Source: Bacillus_BD oryzisoli_A (GTDB lineage: Bacteria; Bacillota; Bacilli; Bacillales; Cytobacillaceae). From it: DNA of 64,000 nt. Location: positions 1-64,000 of the forward strand of contig NZ_JBHZRC010000004.1 in the NCBI RefSeq assembly GCF_043641075.1, written 5' to 3'. The position numbers were made by a program, and so were the translations under genes. Of the stretch, positions 1 to 7,536 are shown one piece after another. Within the stretch, counting starts at the first letter, position 1; each line of letters begins with the position of its first letter. The notes under the pieces were generated by a model. The model did not search any database, was not told where the DNA came from, and saw only the letters and a list, made by a program, of their open reading frames with translations.

Positions 1-351
1 GCTGGGACAAATCCCATTGTGAAGCAGTCTGGAGACCGTAAACCCTCCCACTATCAAATTTCAAGACAAGGAAGAAAACCCTTCAGGAATATCGTGTATC
101 AAATTGGTAAGTCATTGGCTGTTAATAATCCGGAAATGCACAAAAGATATGTGGAGTTAATTGAACGTGGGAAATATTCAGGTCAGGCCTATATCGCCTT
201 AGGAAATCGAATGATTCGACTTGCGTTCTCCATGATTAAACATAGAACTTTATACCGTACGAATAAAGAAAATTATGTATTAATCGATGAAATAACCAAG
301 AAATTGCATAAACCAAATGCAAAGATGTTTTTTGAACGATTTGTTATGTAA
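1..351 (+). CDS. IS110-family recombinase, C-terminal fragment (truncated by window edge)
   Basis: The frame is open from base 1 and ends at TAA 349-351, giving 116 residues of the C-terminal domain; the N-terminal RuvC-like DEDD domain lies outside. It starts AGTNPIVKQSG, the conserved region of the IS116/IS110/IS902 transposase domain, in which the serine of the SG pair is thought to be catalytic. The motif GNRMIRLAFSMIKH near residue 80 is also typical of this domain. The apparent GTG start at 19 is internal. Nothing in the visible part is broken, so the enzyme may be functional. Assignment to the IS110 or IS1111 subgroup is not possible from this fragment. Confidence 0.8.
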   Translation, partial: AGTNPIVKQSGDRKPSHYQISRQGRKPFRNIVYQIGKSLAVNNPEMHKRYVELIERGKYSGQAYIALGNRMIRLAFSMIKHRTLYRTNKENYVLIDEITKKLHKPNAKMFFERFVM

Positions 352-732
352 CATCCAGTTAAAAGATCAAATTCAAACCTGTTTAAATCCATGCATGTAG
401 GGTTTTTGAAACTGATATTTAAGCTAAAATGGAGCCTCTCTAGGACGTTAGATTACATTGGAGAACCGTGCCTGAGGCTTATAAGACCTCGTGTGCCAGC
501 GTTATGGATCTTGTCCTATAAGTACGAATAATACATGAAAGATTCCGAGTTTATATAACTAGGCTGTAACCTCTGTAGGATGGAAAAGCAAGGTCCTTTC
601 ACGTTCTAGAGAAGCTCTATAATAAATTCTGTGGTAGTTGAACCCTTCCAAAAAAAAGGATATGGAAGGGCTATGCTTAAGGTCGGTCTCTTTTACCTAA
701 AAAATGGTGTTTGACTTATTTGCCATTATACG
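352..732 (+). ncRNA. Non-coding right end of the IS110 element; possible bridge RNA region
   Basis: This 381-bp stretch has no supported gene. It contains a hairpin with 8-bp arms at 643-650 and 663-670. IS110-family elements are known to carry a structured bridge RNA in a non-coding end, downstream of the recombinase in the IS1111-type arrangement. Two short matches to the presumed target are visible. GTGCCTG at 468-474 equals the target strand across the core. CGTTCTAG at 602-609 can pair with the right half-target CTGGAACG using one G-U pair. Both could be chance, and they are further apart than in described bridge RNAs. No promoter or RNA ends are assigned. Confidence 0.3.
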
Positions 733-749
733 CTGGAACGGAAATCAAC
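733..749 (-). repeat. Dispersed motif GTTGATTTCCGTTCCAG, copy 1 (IS110 flank)
   Basis: Read on the minus strand this is the 17-base motif GTTGATTTCCGTTCCAG. The second copy is at 39390-39406. Here it directly abuts the presumed right end of the IS110 element, as expected if the element inserted into a longer copy of the repeat. Confidence 0.6.
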
Positions 750-777
750 AACTACGTTTAACAAAGCCTTAATAATT

Positions 778-812
778 AAAAGGCACAATCCAAAATAAGG
801 ATTGTGCCTTTT
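778..812. terminator. Strong hairpin terminator, between the IS110 flank and csp
   Basis: The arms AAAAGGCACAATCC (778-791) and GGATTGTGCCTTTT (799-812) pair perfectly over 14 bp with a 7-base loop. The A and T ends allow it to work in either direction. It most likely ends the csp transcript on the minus strand. Confidence 0.8.
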
Positions 813-873
813 AACGTTTCAATGTAAATTAAAAACAGACCCAATACTGAGCCTGTTATGTATCATACGATTA

Positions 874-1074
874 TTATGCTTTTTGTACGTTAGCAGCTTG
901 CGGTCCACGCTGACCTTGTTCTACGTCGAACGTTACACTTTGACCTTCGTCTAAAGATTTGAACCCTTCGCCTTGGATAGCTGAGAAGTGTACGAATACA
1001 TCATCTGCACCCTCACGCTCGATAAATCCAAAACCTTTTTCTGCATTAAACCATTTAACTTTACCGTGTTCCAT
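874..1074 (-). CDS. csp: Cold-shock protein of the CspA/CspB family
   Basis: This 66-residue protein is a single cold-shock (OB-fold) domain that binds single-stranded RNA and DNA and acts as an RNA chaperone in the cytoplasm. The RNA-binding motifs RNP1 (KGFGFIE, residues 13-19) and RNP2 (VFVHF, 26-30) are intact, and the length is standard. The start ATG is preceded by AGGAGG at a good distance. The gene is monocistronic, with a strong terminator about 60 bp downstream. The AT-rich leader (about 1080-1200) could hold the long 5' UTR common in cold-shock genes, but I see no clear thermosensor. Bacillus genomes carry several paralogues and the sequence does not settle whether this is CspB or CspD. 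Confidence 0.95.
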   Translation of the reverse strand: MEHGKVKWFNAEKGFGFIEREGADDVFVHFSAIQGEGFKSLDEGQSVTFDVEQGQRGPQAANVQKA

Positions 1075-1245
1075 TTTTGTTGCCTCCTATTGCGTTTCAT
1101 ACACATATTATGACTATCCTTGCTCAAGTTTTAGACGAAAAGCATTTTGACACTCATCCATTCCATTACAATGAACAAAAATAATTCTATCCCATCATAG
1201 CAGTACGTTTAAGCGAAAGCAAATAAACGATGGGAAAATTTGGAT

Positions 1246-1620
1246 TTATTTATAAAAAACCTTATCTATATTGTATTTTGCATGCAATTTATTGATGATA
1301 TAGGTTTCATAAATCTCTCGCTCCATTGGATCCTCTACTTCGCAAATCTCAATTCGATATACCTCATCTCTATGAAGCTTAATCGGAGAGACATTGTCTT
1401 CGAAATGCTTTTTAATCCGCTGTCTTAGTTTTCTTGCTTTTCCAACGAAAAGAAGCTCATCATTAATATTATAAAATAAGAAAATACCTCCCTTATCCCG
1501 TGGAATAAGATGGAAATCAATAAAACCATAAATAGGTTTAATGACTGGCTCATTTTCTTTAAGAATTTGTTTTCGTTCAGTAATCGTAATATCAGGCTGT
1601 GGAATTTCAATTTTTATCAC
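1246..1620 (-). CDS. GIY-YIG nuclease family protein
   Basis: A 124-residue protein with a single GIY-YIG fold. The signature appears as GGIFLFY (residues 44-50) and LLFVG (56-60), followed by KARKLRQRI with the expected basic residues. The stretch EREIYETYIINKLHAKYN near the C-terminus supplies the conserved glutamate and the final asparagine. Such domains cut DNA; stand-alone copies in Bacillus are usually annotated as UvrC-like excision-repair endonucleases. There is no partner domain and no linked repair gene, so the substrate is unknown. It is transcribed toward csp and is probably a single-gene unit. Confidence 0.8.
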   Translation of the reverse strand: MIKIEIPQPDITITERKQILKENEPVIKPIYGFIDFHLIPRDKGGIFLFYNINDELLFVGKARKLRQRIKKHFEDNVSPIKLHRDEVYRIEICEVEDPMEREIYETYIINKLHAKYNIDKVFYK

Positions 1621-1844
1621 AGTTTTTCACGTCCTCTTTCTATCATAAAGATTAATCATAACATACATTGGTACAAAAAGATAATTATTATACAGTATAA
1701 GAAATATAGGACGAATTATACATTTCATAATTATAACATGAATAATTTATGTTCATAATTGATATAGATTAGTAACGTGAAGTTTCTACTACAAGGATAG
1801 TTAGTTAATTCTAGCTCCATTTATATAGAAAGGGTGATAGGAAA

Positions 1845-2057
1845 ATGAGTAATGACGAAAAAGTTACTATTAAAATTAACGATAATGGTTCTATAAGAGT
1901 AACTGGTGATGTTGAATTAATTGACAGTACAGGAGCTGCATTTAAGGTTGGATCCACTTTTTCACTTTGCCGCTGCGGACAATCCAATAAAAAACCGTTC
2001 TGTGATGGCACACATAAGCAAATTCAATTTGACAGCGCTCCAAGGGCCTCTCAATAA
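1845..2057 (+). CDS. CDGSH-type iron-sulfur domain protein
   Basis: This 70-residue protein has the CDGSH zinc-finger-like motif that holds a [2Fe-2S] cluster through three cysteines and one histidine: C42, C44, C53 and H57 in LCRCGQ and PFCDGTH. The N-terminal half is a short beta-rich region with no membrane segment, so it is probably a soluble electron-transfer or redox-sensing protein. Its role in bacilli is not established. An AAGGGTGATAG ribosome site precedes the ATG. It is monocistronic and ends in a 17-bp-stem terminator. Confidence 0.88.
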   Translation: MSNDEKVTIKINDNGSIRVTGDVELIDSTGAAFKVGSTFSLCRCGQSNKKPFCDGTHKQIQFDSAPRASQ

Positions 2058-2061
2058 ACAG

Positions 2062-2104
2062 AAAACTAACCTATTCAATTATAGGGCTTGAATAGGTTAG
2101 TTTT
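2062..2104 (+). terminator. Terminator of the CDGSH gene
   Basis: The 17-bp arms 2062-2078 and 2088-2104 are perfectly complementary, with a 9-base loop and a run of T at the 3' side. Confidence 0.85.
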
Positions 2105-2520
2105 CTCATTTATTTCTTTCCGCTCTCTCTGCCGTGATGGTCTTTTTTATTTTCTATCTCTCCTCCAAATTTATTGTTCTACACCTACAAAAAAGGAGAA
2201 AATATTCTGTTTAGGTAGAAAAAATTTCTATTTCAGACCATTTTATTCAACTTTTATCCAAAAAGTTTCCGACAAATTCGACAATAATCGCCTGAACTTC
2301 CAGAAATGTTAATTCCATATAATCCCATGCATACTATTCCTTTTTATTTATAAAACCTTTTAAATCAACCATTTTTGAGATTGATAAATACTTAACAATA
2401 TATATAAATGTTTAAATATTGTAAAAAGCTGTCGTTAGTTTGAATTTTATAAAAATTTAAACTCTATATATCACATGTTATACTTACTTTTGAGAGCGTA
2501 TTCATTTGCTAAATAATCTA
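2105..2520. other. AT-rich intergenic region without a supported gene
   Basis: About 415 bp between the CDGSH gene terminator and the YppF-like gene. A 74-codon open frame at 2088-2312 overlaps the terminator, lacks a ribosome site and reads as low-complexity, so it was not called. The last 100 bp are likely to hold the promoter of the next gene, but no convincing -35/-10 pair is assigned. Confidence 0.5.
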
Positions 2521-2537
2521 TTTAAGGAGTGAAAACT

Positions 2538-2762
2538 ATGACAATAGAAAACTTAATATATCAATTTACTCAAGAAAAAAGCTACAGCCCGTCACATGCC
2601 AATGACCTATTAGATTATCTTCAAAAATGTTATATTGAAGAAAAAATTTCTCTGACAGAATATAAAAACCTTTTCCGTGAGCTGGACAAAATGGAAGCAG
2701 AAAAGCCGCAATCCTATTTTATTAAAACAAGTCCATATGAACAAATTAATCTTCCAGGATAA
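2538..2762 (+). CDS. Small YppF-like protein
   Basis: A 74-residue, mostly helical soluble protein. The pattern of a short N-terminal helix, then NDLLDYLQKCYIEEKIS and LTEYKNLFRELDKMEA, resembles the YppF family of small Bacillus proteins of unknown function. The start is ATG 2538, because AAGGAG (2524-2529) lies 8 bases before it; the in-frame GTG at 2529 overlaps that ribosome site. The gene stands alone and is followed by a hairpin at 2889-2916. Confidence 0.65.
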   Translation: MTIENLIYQFTQEKSYSPSHANDLLDYLQKCYIEEKISLTEYKNLFRELDKMEAEKPQSYFIKTSPYEQINLPG

Positions 2763-2888
2763 AGGTAGAACGTTCGCTCGTGCCCTATTCCTAAAAGGAT
2801 CCTTTTTTACACAAATAAGCCATGGCATATAACAAATAATTTGATATTTAGTTAAACACTCCAAATAGACTGAAAATAGTCAATAACC

Positions 2889-2919
2889 ATGAGCTTGGGA
2901 CTTCTCCCAAGCTCATTTT
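2889..2919 (+). terminator. Hairpin terminator downstream of the YppF-like gene
   Basis: ATGAGCTTGGGA (2889-2900) pairs perfectly with TCCCAAGCTCAT (2905-2916) around a CTTC loop, followed by TTTT. Confidence 0.7.
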
Positions 2920-2943
2920 GGTTACATTAAAACAGACACCGAA

Positions 2944-3447
2944 TTATTCAGATGCCTGTTTTCGCCAATATTCATAAATAACTTCCTTAAAAAATTCTTG
3001 TAATTCCGCCGGCTTTTGCTTCTGCAGCCATTCCACTTGATCAATTGGCAATTTCAGCTTTAGATTAATTCTTTCATTCGGCATTTCAACTTTACGGATT
3101 TCTTCTATTGTAATGCCCTCTTCGATATTTGGAAATTCGGAATCATTTTCATGGATTCTATCAAAACCATCATATTCCTCTGGGTCATTTATTTCACAGT
3201 ATAAGCTAAGCTGCGGCAGCCTGCCTGACAGTGCTTTTACATGCATAATCGAGCTGATGATTCTGCCATCTTCTAATTCTATTTCAATAATCAAGTTCAT
3301 TTCATTCTTATACTTCCTTACCACTACTTCACTAACAATCATTTCTAACTCTAAAGTATAGCCAGAACTTGATTCAAAAATATAGATGGCACTATTAAAC
3401 ATATGAATACTTTCCCCATCAATTTTGACTAGTTTAACAGTAGCCAT
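2944..3447 (-). CDS. Conserved hypothetical protein, 167 aa
   Basis: I do not recognise the family. The protein has no signal peptide or membrane segment. Its N-terminal two thirds look beta-rich (MATVKLVKIDGESI, YTLELEMIVSEVVVRKY), followed by an acidic linker (NDPEEYDGFDRIHEND) and a C-terminal amphipathic region ending in EFFKEVIYEYWRKQ. The start ATG at 3447 has GGAGG just upstream; the longer open frame to 3486 lacks one. It lies downstream of purU in the same orientation but is separated by an inverted-repeat element at 3490-3520. Its stop codon lies inside an imperfect AAAACAG/CTGTTTT hairpin. Confidence 0.7.
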   Translation of the reverse strand: MATVKLVKIDGESIHMFNSAIYIFESSSGYTLELEMIVSEVVVRKYKNEMNLIIEIELEDGRIISSIMHVKALSGRLPQLSLYCEINDPEEYDGFDRIHENDSEFPNIEEGITIEEIRKVEMPNERINLKLKLPIDQVEWLQKQKPAELQEFFKEVIYEYWRKQASE

Positions 3448-3489
3448 ATAATCCTCCTTCCAATGCACGATTTGTTTCTCTTGCATTTA

Positions 3490-3520
3490 AGGAAGCAAGA
3501 GAACCGTCCCCTTGCTTCCT
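3490..3520 (+). repeat. Inverted-repeat element with AGAACCGTCCC core, copy 1
   Basis: AGGAAGCAAG (3490-3499) and CTTGCTTCCT (3511-3520) form a perfect 10-bp stem around the loop AGAACCGTCCC. Related copies occur at 15166-15195 (opposite orientation) and 61939-61969. Confidence 0.75.
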
Positions 3521-3529
3521 AGGTTTCCT

Positions 3530-4429
3530 TTAGAATACGATTGTTTTGTTTTCGTGCACGATGACGCGGTCTTCTAGATGCCATTTTACGGCTCTTGCAA
3601 GGACGCTTCGTTCAATGGAGCGTCCGCTCTTTTTCAAATCTTCTATTTGGTCTCGGTGGTCTACACGCAGTACATCCTGTTCAATGATTGGTCCTTCATC
3701 AAGGTCATTTGTAACATAATGCGATGTGGCTCCAATGATTTTCACTCCACGCTGGTATGCTCGGTCATACGGTCTTGCACCAATAAATGCAGGTAAGAAC
3801 GAATGATGAATGTTAATGATCTTGAATGGATTTGCTTCAACAAAAGAAGGTGTGAGAATTTGCATATATCTCGCCAAGATAATTAAATCAATATCGTATT
3901 CCTTTAACAGCTTAAGCTGCTTTTCTTCTACTTCGGCGCGATTTTCTTTGCTTGCTGGTATATAGTAGAAAGGTATATCTAATGCTTCTACAATCGCTCT
4001 TGAATCCTCATGATTGCTGACAACCAGTGCAATATCCGTTAGTAAATCTCCATTCTGCCATTCCCATAGCAATTCACGCAGACAATGTAGTTCCTTTGAA
4101 ACAAAGATAGCTGTCTTTTTCAAATCATGGACAAAGGTTAATTTCCAATCCATTGAAAATTTATCTGCTATTGTCTGAAATTGATTATTCAACTGATCCT
4201 TTTTCAATAATATTTCAGGACATTCAAATTCAACACGCATGAAGAAGTTTCCTCCTTCAGGATTTGTTGTGTATTGACTTGATTCAATAATATTTGCTCC
4301 GTTATCGAATAAAAACTTTGATACAGTGGCAACAATCCCTGGCTGGTCAGGGCAGTTGATCAATAATCTTCCCCTATTTTTGCGCTTTTCCCTAAATACA
4401 TTTAGTTGCTCTTGAATGACTGATTCCAT
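3530..4429 (-). CDS. purU: Formyltetrahydrofolate deformylase PurU
   Basis: PurU hydrolyses 10-formyltetrahydrofolate to tetrahydrofolate and formate, balancing one-carbon pools and feeding formate to purine synthesis. The 299-residue protein has the expected order: an ACT domain (about residues 20-100, beginning RGRLLINCPDQPGIVATV) and a formyltransferase-like domain (about 105-290). The formyltransferase motif IHHSFLPAFIGARPYDRA and the later SHYVTNDLDEGPIIEQ carry the conserved catalytic histidine and aspartate. AAAGGGGAT precedes the ATG. It is transcribed alone, with no purine genes nearby and no visible riboswitch in its 200-bp leader. Confidence 0.95.
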   Translation of the reverse strand: MESVIQEQLNVFREKRKNRGRLLINCPDQPGIVATVSKFLFDNGANIIESSQYTTNPEGGNFFMRVEFECPEILLKKDQLNNQFQTIADKFSMDWKLTFVHDLKKTAIFVSKELHCLRELLWEWQNGDLLTDIALVVSNHEDSRAIVEALDIPFYYIPASKENRAEVEEKQLKLLKEYDIDLIILARYMQILTPSFVEANPFKIINIHHSFLPAFIGARPYDRAYQRGVKIIGATSHYVTNDLDEGPIIEQDVLRVDHRDQIEDLKKSGRSIERSVLARAVKWHLEDRVIVHENKTIVF

Positions 4430-4645
4430 ATAAATCCCCTTTTTTGTATGTATTATTAATTATAATAATCTAGCGTAATACTTTTTTAAAGAAATATCCT
4501 TTTGAACATTCAAAAAAAATCTTCATGTAGAAAAAAATATTTTATAGTAATTTTCTATTAAAAAGCATTTAAATTATTTCTATTTTCTATTAGAATGAAT
4601 TTTATGAAAATACGTTAAAAAGAACAGTTCGAGGAGAAAGAAAGA

Positions 4646-5209
4646 ATGAGTTTAGAAAGAGACATGGTAAAATCTAGTAATAGTTTACCGATCAATGTAA
4701 TGTTGAGTATGTATGTAACAAAAATGAAAGGAGAGAAAGGGAGAGGCAGCAGCATCAAATTAGTAGAAAATGTTATTTCTGCAACAGGTGGATTAATTGC
4801 GATGAGTATCATATCACTTATTGCTGTTTCTCTGGGATATCCAATGGTTCTCGGCCCCATTGGTGCTACTTGTTTACTTGTTTTCGCTATCCATGAAGGG
4901 CCATTTTCACAGCCTCTTCCGGTTATTGGGGGACATTTCATTTCTACCTTTGCAGCGTTATCCATATGGAGCCTGTTTGGTAAAAGTCCTGTTATAATCG
5001 GCGTAACATTAGCCATAGCTGTCTTTCTAATGTTTATTTTGAAATTAGTACACCCTCCTGCTGCAGCCAGTGCAGTTGTAGCCATTAATACGCAGCCTGG
5101 CTGGGATTATCTGTTTATCATCATTTTCTGCTCGATTCTGGTTATTGCCATTTCTATTTTATACAATAATTTGTTCAAGACTAGACAATACCCGAAGCAT
5201 TGGCTTTAA
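4646..5209 (+). CDS. HPP family membrane protein
   Basis: A 187-residue integral membrane protein with about four hydrophobic segments after a 35-residue basic, cytoplasmic-like N-terminus. The family motif HPP occurs in KLVHPPAAASA (about residue 135), and GPIGATCLLVFA fits the conserved second segment. Some HPP members have been linked to nitrite transport, but no nitrogen genes lie here, so I leave the substrate open. GAGGAG lies 9 bases before ATG 4646. It shares a convergent terminator with the ftsZ paralogue. Confidence 0.85.
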   Translation: MSLERDMVKSSNSLPINVMLSMYVTKMKGEKGRGSSIKLVENVISATGGLIAMSIISLIAVSLGYPMVLGPIGATCLLVFAIHEGPFSQPLPVIGGHFISTFAALSIWSLFGKSPVIIGVTLAIAVFLMFILKLVHPPAAASAVVAINTQPGWDYLFIIIFCSILVIAISILYNNLFKTRQYPKHWL

Positions 5210-5219
5210 CTTTAAACAG

Positions 5220-5264
5220 CCTTAAAAGGATGCCCTATTCATATGGCATCCTTTTAAGGTCTTT
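5220..5264. terminator. Bidirectional terminator between HPP gene and ftsZ paralogue
   Basis: A 15-bp perfect stem pairs 5220-5234 with 5245-5259, followed by a T-rich tail. It serves the two convergent genes. Confidence 0.85.
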
Positions 5265-6419
5265 TTAATACCGTCTGTTTCGATTCCGTAAAAAAGTCGG
5301 TGTATCTAATGAGTCTTCTTTAAATTGTGGATACCCAAGAATGGGCTGCAAAACCTCTTCACGTTTTTGCGGTTCATTCACTGAATAACGCGGCTCCTCA
5401 GTCCTTGGATTTTGTCTTCTGCTCAAGGAAGGGCGGGAAGGCCTATTCAAGGAAGGTGCATCCTGATCCTCAAAACCGGTCGCAACGACCGTTACAATAA
5501 TCTTGTTTTTTAGATTTTCATTTATAATAGAACCAAATATCATATTTAATTCTTCATCAGAAGAAGACGCAACAATATCTGCTGCCTCTTGTACCTCATA
5601 AAGACTTAAATCATTACCTCCCGTAATATTTAACAGCACCCCTTGCGCCCCTTCAATGGACTGCTCTAGTAATGGACTTGAAATGGCTTGCTTTACGGCT
5701 TCGACAGCCCTTCCTTCACCTTCCGCAATACCGATTCCCATTAAAGCTGTACCTTTATTGGACATAATGGTTTTCACGTCTGCAAAATCGAGGTTAATTA
5801 GCCCTGGAACTGCAATTAAATCCGATATTCCTTGAACACCCTGTCGCAGAACATTATCCGCTTCACGGAAGGCAGCAAGCATCGGTGTTTTTTTATCAAC
5901 CACACCTAATAAGCGGTCGTTTGGAATAATGATCAACGTGTCAACTGCTTGTCTCATCGCTTCGATACCCTTCGCAGCATTCGTTGAACGTCTACGGCCT
6001 TCGAATGTAAACGGTCTTGTAATAATACCAATGGTCAGCGCTCCCTGCTCCCTGGCAATTGCTGCAATGGCCGGCGCCGCTCCAGTTCCTGTCCCGCCGC
6101 CCATTCCAGCTGTAACGAAGACCATGTCTGCACCTTCCAGCGCCTCTTCAATCTGTAGCCTGCTTTCTTCTACTGCCTGTTTTCCTATTTCCGGATTGGC
6201 TCCTGCACCAAGCCCTCTTGTTAAAGCCGTACCGATTTGCATCGTAATTCCTGCTCGAGAAAGTTTAAGTGCCTGTGCATCAGTATTAACAGCAATAAAC
6301 TCAACGCCCTCTATTCCATCCTCTATCATTCGATTTACGGCATTGCCGCCTCCACCGCCAACACCGATTACTTTAATTCTTGCGTTCTGATCCAAATTCG
6401 CATCAAATTCCAACAACAT
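5265..6419 (-). CDS. ftsZ: Cell division protein FtsZ, copy outside the dcw cluster
   Basis: A complete 384-residue tubulin-like GTPase. The nucleotide-binding loop GVGGGGGNAVN (residues 19-29), the tubulin signature GMGGGTGTG (105-113) and the T7 catalytic loop NLDFAD (209-214) are intact. The C-terminal peptide TPTFLRNRNRR that docks FtsA/SepF/ZapA is present after a short variable linker. The canonical Bacillus loop is GGGGNNAVN; here one asparagine is glycine. The ATG at 6419 is chosen because AGGAGGG lies 7 bases upstream and it gives the normal N-terminus LLEFDAN. Neighbours are an HPP protein and intergenic DNA; no ftsA, sepF or murein genes adjoin. It is therefore probably a second FtsZ rather than the housekeeping copy. 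Confidence 0.92.
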   Translation of the reverse strand: MLLEFDANLDQNARIKVIGVGGGGGNAVNRMIEDGIEGVEFIAVNTDAQALKLSRAGITMQIGTALTRGLGAGANPEIGKQAVEESRLQIEEALEGADMVFVTAGMGGGTGTGAAPAIAAIAREQGALTIGIITRPFTFEGRRRSTNAAKGIEAMRQAVDTLIIIPNDRLLGVVDKKTPMLAAFREADNVLRQGVQGISDLIAVPGLINLDFADVKTIMSNKGTALMGIGIAEGEGRAVEAVKQAISSPLLEQSIEGAQGVLLNITGGNDLSLYEVQEAADIVASSSDEELNMIFGSIINENLKNKIIVTVVATGFEDQDAPSLNRPSRPSLSRRQNPRTEEPRYSVNEPQKREEVLQPILGYPQFKEDSLDTPTFLRNRNRRY

Positions 6420-6957
6420 TAACATCCCTCCTAAGTTCTGTCCCATTCATTTCCAACCAAAAGCTTTATCATAGGATACTAATTTCATATTGTTCGAAGG
6501 TTTGATTATTCACTGTATTCATATAGCAGATTTAAAGAACGAATCCCATTGTACCTTTACCCTGCCTAAATTCAGTATGTATAGATTCGCGAAGAATTAT
6601 TTTGATACCTGCAAGCCAAAAGTCCTAATCTACAGCACTTACATACACAAATCCACCAATTTTTATTATTTTGACAAATTATATTGTCGTGTTGTTAAGA
6701 AATATGTAATATCCCTACCGAAAACCCCCGTAATTTCTTGAAAAGTTTTTTCCTCATGAGATTTGTTGCAAATTTTTACATTTACATTAAATATTTTTTT
6801 ATTCCAATCATTCGACAAAAACCGAAGAAGGATTCATTTATAATGTATGAGTGTTGAGAAAAATAGAGAATGATAGAATACAAATGAATGAATAATATAA
6901 GAAAGCCTTGGTAGCAGATATTGATATCCATTCACTAAAGAAGAAAGAGGATCTACT
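6420..6957. other. 538-bp intergenic region upstream of ftsZ paralogue
   Basis: The region separates the minus-strand ftsZ from a small plus-strand gene. An 83-codon frame at 6490-6741 has no ribosome site and an unusual composition, so it was not called. A TTGAGA about 17 bases before AATACA (near 6853-6882) is a weak candidate promoter for the small gene. Nothing else is recognisable. Confidence 0.4.
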
Positions 6958-7050
6958 ATGGAAACTTTATTCTATGTAAGTATATATGCAATGGTTGCTA
7001 TTAGTTCCCTATGGCTGATAAATCTTGTCTTTGACCAATTTATCAATTAA
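6958..7050 (+). CDS. Small predicted membrane peptide, 30 aa
   Basis: This short frame encodes a peptide that starts METLFYVSIYAM and is almost entirely one hydrophobic helix, ending VFDQFIN. AGAGGA lies about 6 bases before the ATG. It precedes the DnaB/DnaD-like gene by 57 bp in the same direction and could be co-transcribed. Small single-span peptides are common in Bacillus, but I know no homologue; existence is supported only by the ribosome site and the hydrophobic pattern. Confidence 0.45.
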   Translation: METLFYVSIYAMVAISSLWLINLVFDQFIN

Positions 7051-7107
7051 ACAATCAACCCATTTTTAATAAAATACGGCAATGAATTTATAGAAAGGAG
7101 AACCGGA

Positions 7108-7452
7108 ATGTTTGATGAATCCATCTTAGAGGAAAAAGAAAGAATGTTAGCTGAGTTTTTAGAATCGAATTCGACTGAAGATGTATTGATGGAAGTGAAG
7201 GAATATGTCCCCTCCCTTAACCCAGAGTCAAAGATCATCCGTACACTGAATGAAATGAAGCTGCCGCAGCCTGTTGTCAATACATTAATATATTTTGTAC
7301 TGGCTACAAGTAAACAAACGATAGCAACAAATAAATTAATGACTCTCGCAGATTTATGCAGGAAAAATAATATTAAAAACGCACAATCAGCCATTACATT
7401 CTTTAAGCAGTATTACTATGTTTTTCAAACGCAAATCAGCCGGCAATATTGA
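7108..7452 (+). CDS. Small helical protein resembling the DnaB/DnaD C-terminal domain
   Basis: A 114-residue soluble protein with AGAAAGGAGAA before its ATG. After an acidic N-terminal helix, the segment LNEMKLPQPVVNTLIYFVLA, then LMTLADLCRKNNIKNAQSAITFFKQ, resembles the helical domain of the Bacillus DnaB/DnaD replication-initiation proteins. In that domain a leucine-rich helix is followed by an IA..W..-type helix. The typical tryptophan is absent and the protein lacks any N-terminal winged helix, so a role in replication is only a hypothesis. The last four codons lie in the left arm of a hairpin (7439-7478). Confidence 0.6.
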   Translation: MFDESILEEKERMLAEFLESNSTEDVLMEVKEYVPSLNPESKIIRTLNEMKLPQPVVNTLIYFVLATSKQTIATNKLMTLADLCRKNNIKNAQSAITFFKQYYYVFQTQISRQY

Positions 7453-7478
7453 GGAATGTAGCTTACAATATTGCCGGC
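7439..7478 (+). terminator. Hairpin overlapping the stop codon of the DnaB/DnaD-like gene
   Basis: GCCGGCAATATT (7439-7450) pairs perfectly with AATATTGCCGGC (7467-7478). The T-run is poor, so it may stabilise the mRNA end rather than terminate efficiently. Confidence 0.6.
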
Positions 7479-7503
7479 TTAGCTAGCAGCAGCATTTTTC
7501 CAA

Positions 7504-7536
7504 TTAAAAAACCAGTCCCCAAGTGGAAACTGGTTT
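7504..7536 (-). terminator. Intrinsic terminator of the candidate ncRNA
   Basis: A 12-bp stem (7525-7536 with 7509-7520, two G-U pairs) around a 4-base loop, followed on the minus strand by a T-run. On the plus strand no T-run follows, so it acts on the minus-strand transcript. Confidence 0.75.

Larger units (their letters stand above)
1..732 (+). mobile_element. IS110-family element, right part (left end outside window)
   Basis: The element is inferred from a recombinase C-terminus (1-351) followed by about 380 bp without any convincing reading frame. The right boundary is placed at about 732/733, because from 733 the DNA reads CTGGAACGGAAATCAAC, the reverse complement of a 17-base motif found again at 39390-39406. 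That suggests insertion into a dispersed repeat. IS110 elements typically recombine at a dinucleotide core and leave no long duplication, which fits a CT at 733-734. The left end lies outside the window, so this boundary is inferred from one side only. Confidence 0.65.

Noticed and set aside
2088..2312. 74-codon frame after the CDGSH gene
   Set aside because: Starts inside the terminator hairpin, no ribosome site, low-complexity product.
3448..3486. Longer N-terminus for the 167-aa hypothetical protein
   Set aside because: The GGAGG that serves ATG 3447 lies inside the extension, and no ribosome site precedes the longer start.
5929..6390. 153-codon plus-strand frame opposite ftsZ
   Set aside because: Antisense shadow; proline/alanine/serine-rich composition caused by the reverse strand of the glycine-rich FtsZ.
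6490..6741. 83-codon plus-strand open frame upstream of the ftsZ paralogue
   Set aside because: No ribosome site, cysteine/tyrosine-rich atypical composition, lies in AT-rich promoter DNA.
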